Shown here piece by piece: positions 13,532 to 15,936 of a stretch of 15,936 nt of DNA; positions within the stretch are counted from its first letter, which is position 1; the number at the start of each line of letters is the position of its first letter. Under the pieces are notes generated by a model, which had not been told where the DNA came from, searched no databases, and saw only the letters and a program-made list of their open reading frames with translations. The stretch comes from an uncultured Eubacteriales bacterium (GTDB lineage Bacteria > Bacillota > Clostridia > Peptostreptococcales > Anaerovoracaceae): NCBI GenBank assembly GCA_900542565.1, contig UQOC01000056.1, forward strand, positions 1 through 15,936, written 5' to 3'. The position numbers and the translations under genes were made by a program.

Positions 13532-13600
13532 GTGCGCACGGGCAGTCTTGCAGGTATCACCGCCTGTCAGCCTTTCAGCTTCAGATTGCGGCGGCTGCCC
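13532..13600 (-). promoter_or_regulatory. Inverted repeats in the fchA-ftcD gap
   Basis: The 88-nt gap holds a perfect 8-nt palindrome GTGCGCAC (13532-13539, extendable to 10 nt) just before the ftcD SD. A GGGCAG...CTGCCC inverted pair (13540-13545 and 13595-13600) would bring its ends together in RNA. There is no T-run, so a terminator is not supported. A processing or stability element is possible. No clear promoter is seen. Confidence 0.3.
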
Positions 13601-14325
13601 TAAAGGGCCGCCATGACCTTTGAATAAATATCGGCCGCCTTGGCCTCTGCCTCTTTCACCATTCCGGCGGCGTTGTCAAATTCTTCTCTTATCTTTTCGT
13701 CTTTGATCCCCGGCAGGTTTATCATCACATTCATATATGCCCCTTTTAAGCCTGCCAGCAGATTGAGGGCTGCAACGCCCAGATCTGAGGCTGCGTTGGG
13801 ATTTGATCTGCCAACGATCTCCGCCGTTATGTCAAGGCCTTTAAGGCATATTTCCATGGTCTCGTAAGGAACTCTCGTCGCTTCTGCGGTGGCTTTCTGG
13901 ATAGCCTCCGAGCGGGCTTTTTTCTGCTCGTCGGTGTCCTTTGCCATCTTGAAAGCCGCAGATACTCTGCTGTACGCTTCTGTATCCCTGTCTATGCCCT
14001 CGATGAGCTGGTCCCGCACCTTTGTGATCTCTGTCCGGACCAGGGTGCAGAGGTCTTTGTACTGAGCATATTTTTCTTTTGGTATGGTCAGCTCACAGAC
14101 CATGGCCACCAGAGCCGCTCCCTGAGCTGCAGAAAGCGCACTGACCGAGCCGCCTCCCGGAGCCGGAGCGTCAGATGAAAGAAGATCCAGGTAATCTCGT
14201 ATCTGCATGGATACCAGTTTGCCGTCCCTTCCTCTGGTATTTGTTCCGGCCTGCAATGCTGTCTTATCATTTTTATCTGCCTGTGGCATATCCATACCGT
14301 TTATATTGCCATCGTTTAACTGCAT
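13600..14325 (-). CDS. fchA: Formimidoyltetrahydrofolate cyclodeaminase
   Basis: A 241-aa enzyme of the FTCD_C/cyclodeaminase-cyclohydrolase family that converts 5-formimino-THF to 5,10-methenyl-THF and ammonia. The conserved helical core starts near residue 42: RDYLDLLSSDAPAPGGGSVSALSAAQGAALVAMV, with the GGGS turn at 57-60. It continues with PKEKYAQY, the RVPYETMEICL segment and NPNAASDLGVAALNLLAGLKGAYMNVMINL. The first 38 or so residues are polar, low in hydrophobics and unlike the family, so either an extension or a start further in (Met 40, at 14208) is possible. The start at 14325 is kept because TAATG overlaps the hutI stop and AAGGAAA precedes it, while no SD precedes Met 40. Confidence 0.92.
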   Translation of the reverse strand: MQLNDGNINGMDMPQADKNDKTALQAGTNTRGRDGKLVSMQIRDYLDLLSSDAPAPGGGSVSALSAAQGAALVAMVCELTIPKEKYAQYKDLCTLVRTEITKVRDQLIEGIDRDTEAYSRVSAAFKMAKDTDEQKKARSEAIQKATAEATRVPYETMEICLKGLDITAEIVGRSNPNAASDLGVAALNLLAGLKGAYMNVMINLPGIKDEKIREEFDNAAGMVKEAEAKAADIYSKVMAAL

Positions 14326-15626
14326 TATACAATATTTCCTTTCTTTATTACTGTTTTAGCCATGTTGGAGCCGAATCTGTAACACAGCATTTCCATATCC
14401 TGCGCATTCCAGATCACAAGGTCTGCCTGCTTTCCGGGTTCAAGGGTGCCGGTTTTTTCACCCATACCTATGGCGCAGGCAGGGTTTATGGTAACTGCCG
14501 TAAGTATCTCTTCCGGCGTCATCCTGTATCTCAGATAGTCAAGGTTCATTACAAACTGCAAGTTCAGAGATGGACATGATCCCGGATTAAAATCTGTCGC
14601 CGTGGCAACGGGGATCTGGAACTCGTCTATCATCCGCCTGACCGGAGCAAAATCTGCTCCCAGATAAAAAGATGTGGCCGGAAGGCACATGGCTGTGACG
14701 CCGCCTTCAGACAGCGAACCCAGTCCTGCTTCATCTATCTTGATGAGGTGCTCTGCCGACACCGCCTTCATCTGTCCGGCCAGGACCGACCCGCCTATGG
14801 CTTCTATCTCATCGGCATGGATCCTGAGTTTGAATCCAAGTTCCCTTGCTTTTTCCAGATATGTCCTGCTCTGGTCTGCATTGAATACCGAATCTTCTGT
14901 AAATATGTCCACATAGTCCGCCAGCCCCTGCCGGCGCACCTGGGGCATCATTTCTTCACAGCACAGCCTTATATATTCATCTTCTCTGCCTTTCCACTTT
15001 TCCTCTACAGCATGTGCAGGCATAAATGTTGCGCATATGTCCATGGGATGCTCATCGTTCATCCGTCTGATGACCCGGAGCATTTTGAGCTCGGTCTCAA
15101 GATCCAGGCCGTAGCCGCTCTTGGCTTCGCAGGAAGTGACTCCCAGGCTCATCATCTGATCGAGAAAGCCTTGGGTCTTTATGCACAGTTCGTCAAAAGC
15201 AGCCTCCCTGGTCTTGCGCACCGTATCCATGATGCCGCCTCCTGCACGGAGAATGTCAAGATATCCGGCACCTTTGAGTTTTAGCGGTATCTCGTGCTGA
15301 CGATAGCCGCCGAACACCATATGAGTATGGCCGTCTACCAGCCCCGGAGTGACCAAAGCGCCATCTGCGTCAATGACCTGATCGGGCTCAGCGGCGGCGG
15401 AGGATACCCAGTCACTGTAATGCGGCGCCGCAGCGTCTGCGGCGGGCCGGCCGTCATGTCTCCCTGGCAGTCTGCCGTCACATGTTATTTCTGAGATCAT
15501 ACCGTCTTCGATGAGGATAGCGGCGTCTCTAAGTTTTAGGTTTTTTCCCTGCTCCTTGCCCCGGTGGCTGTAACTGCCTGTCGGAGTCTGGAGAAGTCCT
15601 ATGTTCTTTATCAGAAGAGTGGTCAT
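14325..15626 (-). CDS. hutI: Imidazolonepropionase
   Basis: A 433-aa metal-dependent amidohydrolase that opens 4-imidazolone-5-propionate to N-formimino-L-glutamate in histidine breakdown. Metal and active-site motifs are intact: DGHTHMVFGG (His 100, His 102), SGYGLDLETELKML, PAHAVE (His 205), RIHADEIE (His 270, Glu 273) and TDFNPGSCPS (Asp 345). The C-terminal GTLEPGKQADLVIW returns to the composite beta domain. Residues about 50-83 form an Ala/Arg/Asp-rich insertion in that domain, where other members have a short turn. The ATG at 15626 follows AGGAG at good distance. It is the first gene of hutI-fchA-ftcD-srtB, behind a long leader. HutH and HutU, which make its substrate, are not in the window. 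Confidence 0.95.
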   Translation of the reverse strand: MTTLLIKNIGLLQTPTGSYSHRGKEQGKNLKLRDAAILIEDGMISEITCDGRLPGRHDGRPAADAAAPHYSDWVSSAAAEPDQVIDADGALVTPGLVDGHTHMVFGGYRQHEIPLKLKGAGYLDILRAGGGIMDTVRKTREAAFDELCIKTQGFLDQMMSLGVTSCEAKSGYGLDLETELKMLRVIRRMNDEHPMDICATFMPAHAVEEKWKGREDEYIRLCCEEMMPQVRRQGLADYVDIFTEDSVFNADQSRTYLEKARELGFKLRIHADEIEAIGGSVLAGQMKAVSAEHLIKIDEAGLGSLSEGGVTAMCLPATSFYLGADFAPVRRMIDEFQIPVATATDFNPGSCPSLNLQFVMNLDYLRYRMTPEEILTAVTINPACAIGMGEKTGTLEPGKQADLVIWNAQDMEMLCYRFGSNMAKTVIKKGNIV

Positions 15627-15665
15627 TGTCTGCTCCTGTGATGATTTCCGGCCGAAAACCAGCCT

Positions 15666-15681
15666 CCATGATCTGTCATGG
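15666..15681 (-). other. Small hairpin in the hutI leader near the SD
   Basis: CCATGA and TCATGG are perfect complements around a 4-nt loop. The hairpin lies about 40 nt upstream of the hutI start in the mRNA. No T-run follows. Its role, if any, is unknown. Confidence 0.3.
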
Positions 15682-15708
15682 GGTCTTTGCCTTCAGCCAT
15701 TTTATATA

Positions 15709-15751
15709 AATGTTGTATTATTTTGCTGCTATGCCGAAAATTTACAACATT
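15709..15751. promoter_or_regulatory. 9-bp perfect inverted repeat in the hutI leader
   Basis: AATGTTGTA (15709-15717) and TACAACATT (15743-15751) are exact complements separated by 25 nt. The core ACAACATT recurs at 15852-15859, directly upstream of the hut promoter -35. Three copies of an 8-nt word in about 150 nt upstream of one operon suggest binding sites for a regulator. Pairing in the leader RNA is an alternative reading. Confidence 0.5.
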
Positions 15752-15778
15752 GCCGCAGCCGGGCATACAATCTGCGGC
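15752..15778 (-). other. GC-rich hairpin in the hutI leader
   Basis: On the minus strand, GCCGCAG and CTGCGGC pair perfectly (7 bp) around a 13-nt loop. The hairpin directly adjoins one arm of the TACAACATT repeat. The word CTGCGGCC recurs on the plus strand near 15772, 15881 and 15909, twice after GCATAC. No known riboswitch is recognised. Confidence 0.35.
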
Positions 15779-15820
15779 CGGCCGGCAATCCGATGCGGCA
15801 GCTGCCGTCTCTCCTACTTT

Positions 15821-15850
15821 ATTTTATATACTGCACCGTGGTCTTGTCAA
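15821..15850 (-). promoter_or_regulatory. Promoter of the hutI-fchA-ftcD-srtB operon
   Basis: On the minus strand, a consensus TTGACA (15850-15845) is followed by TAAAAT after 18 nt (15826-15821) or TATAAA after 16 nt (15828-15823). The predicted start near 15814 gives a leader of nearly 190 nt before the hutI ATG. The ACAACATT word at 15852-15859 abuts the -35 box. From 15861 to the window end there is only G/C-rich sequence with short repeats and no supportable gene. Confidence 0.6.
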
Positions 15851-15936
15851 CACAACATTGTATCAGCCTGTACCGGCAAACTGCGGCCAGCATCGTCCGG
15901 CCGCATACGCTGCGGCCTTTGCAGGCTAAAAGGCGG

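Noticed and set aside
15731..15746. CodY-box-like sequence in the hutI leader (AATTTTC followed by G on the minus strand)
   Set aside because: Only about 10 of 15 positions match the known CodY consensus, and the second half-site is absent.
15678..15929. 83-codon open frame on the plus strand at the window end
   Set aside because: It is antisense to the hutI leader and promoter, has no SD and no recognisable motif.

Overview
The window looks like chromosomal DNA of an anaerobic Firmicute of class Clostridia. This is inferred from a class B sortase, a GH18 enzyme of the spore-cortex-lytic type, an FCD-type GntR regulator, a small protein resembling the glycyl-radical end of anaerobic ribonucleotide reductase, a DUF4430 lipoprotein, the separate FtcD/FchA route of histidine breakdown, and sigma-A-like promoters with strong Shine-Dalgarno (SD) sequences. 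A member of the Anaerovoracaceae or a relative is possible but cannot be proved here. I see no phage, transposon, CRISPR array or rRNA.

Layout. (a) 1-6492, all on the minus strand. Read in the direction of transcription: an unknown 133-aa protein, tadA, an Ig-like membrane protein, a terminator, ispE, a GntR regulator, a GT51 peptidoglycan glycosyltransferase, a terminator, a GH18 hydrolase, an AI-2E-family permease with its own promoter and palindrome, and a tRNA-Leu(CAG) cut by the window edge. (b) 6766-8624, plus strand: the NrdD-tail-like small protein, a terminator, a structured gene-free stretch, and alanine racemase. (c) 8605-9757, minus strand: a DUF2284 putative metal-binding protein overlapping a uridine-kinase-like P-loop kinase. 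The kinase converges on and overlaps the racemase by 20 nt. (d) 9873-11704, plus strand: an amidohydrolase-fold protein lacking the expected metal ligands, translationally coupled to a DUF4430 lipoprotein and ended by a bidirectional terminator. (e) 11851-15626, minus strand: hutI, fchA, ftcD and a class B sortase, preceded by a consensus promoter, a leader of nearly 190 nt and repeated ACAACATT motifs.

How the genes work together. HutI makes formiminoglutamate. FtcD moves the formimino group to tetrahydrofolate, and FchA deaminates it to methenyl-THF, so the operon feeds one-carbon metabolism. HutH and HutU are not in the window. Alr, GT51 and the sortase serve the cell wall, and the GH18 protein probably acts on peptidoglycan. 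IspE supplies isoprenoid precursors, including the lipid carrier for wall synthesis. TadA and tRNA-Leu belong to translation.

Most unusual items: the stand-alone glycyl-radical-like protein, the apparent amidohydrolase pseudoenzyme with its lipoprotein partner and palindromic control region, the sortase at the end of a histidine-degradation operon, and several palindromes placed on promoters or SD sequences. All function calls rest on motifs read by eye; no database search was run.
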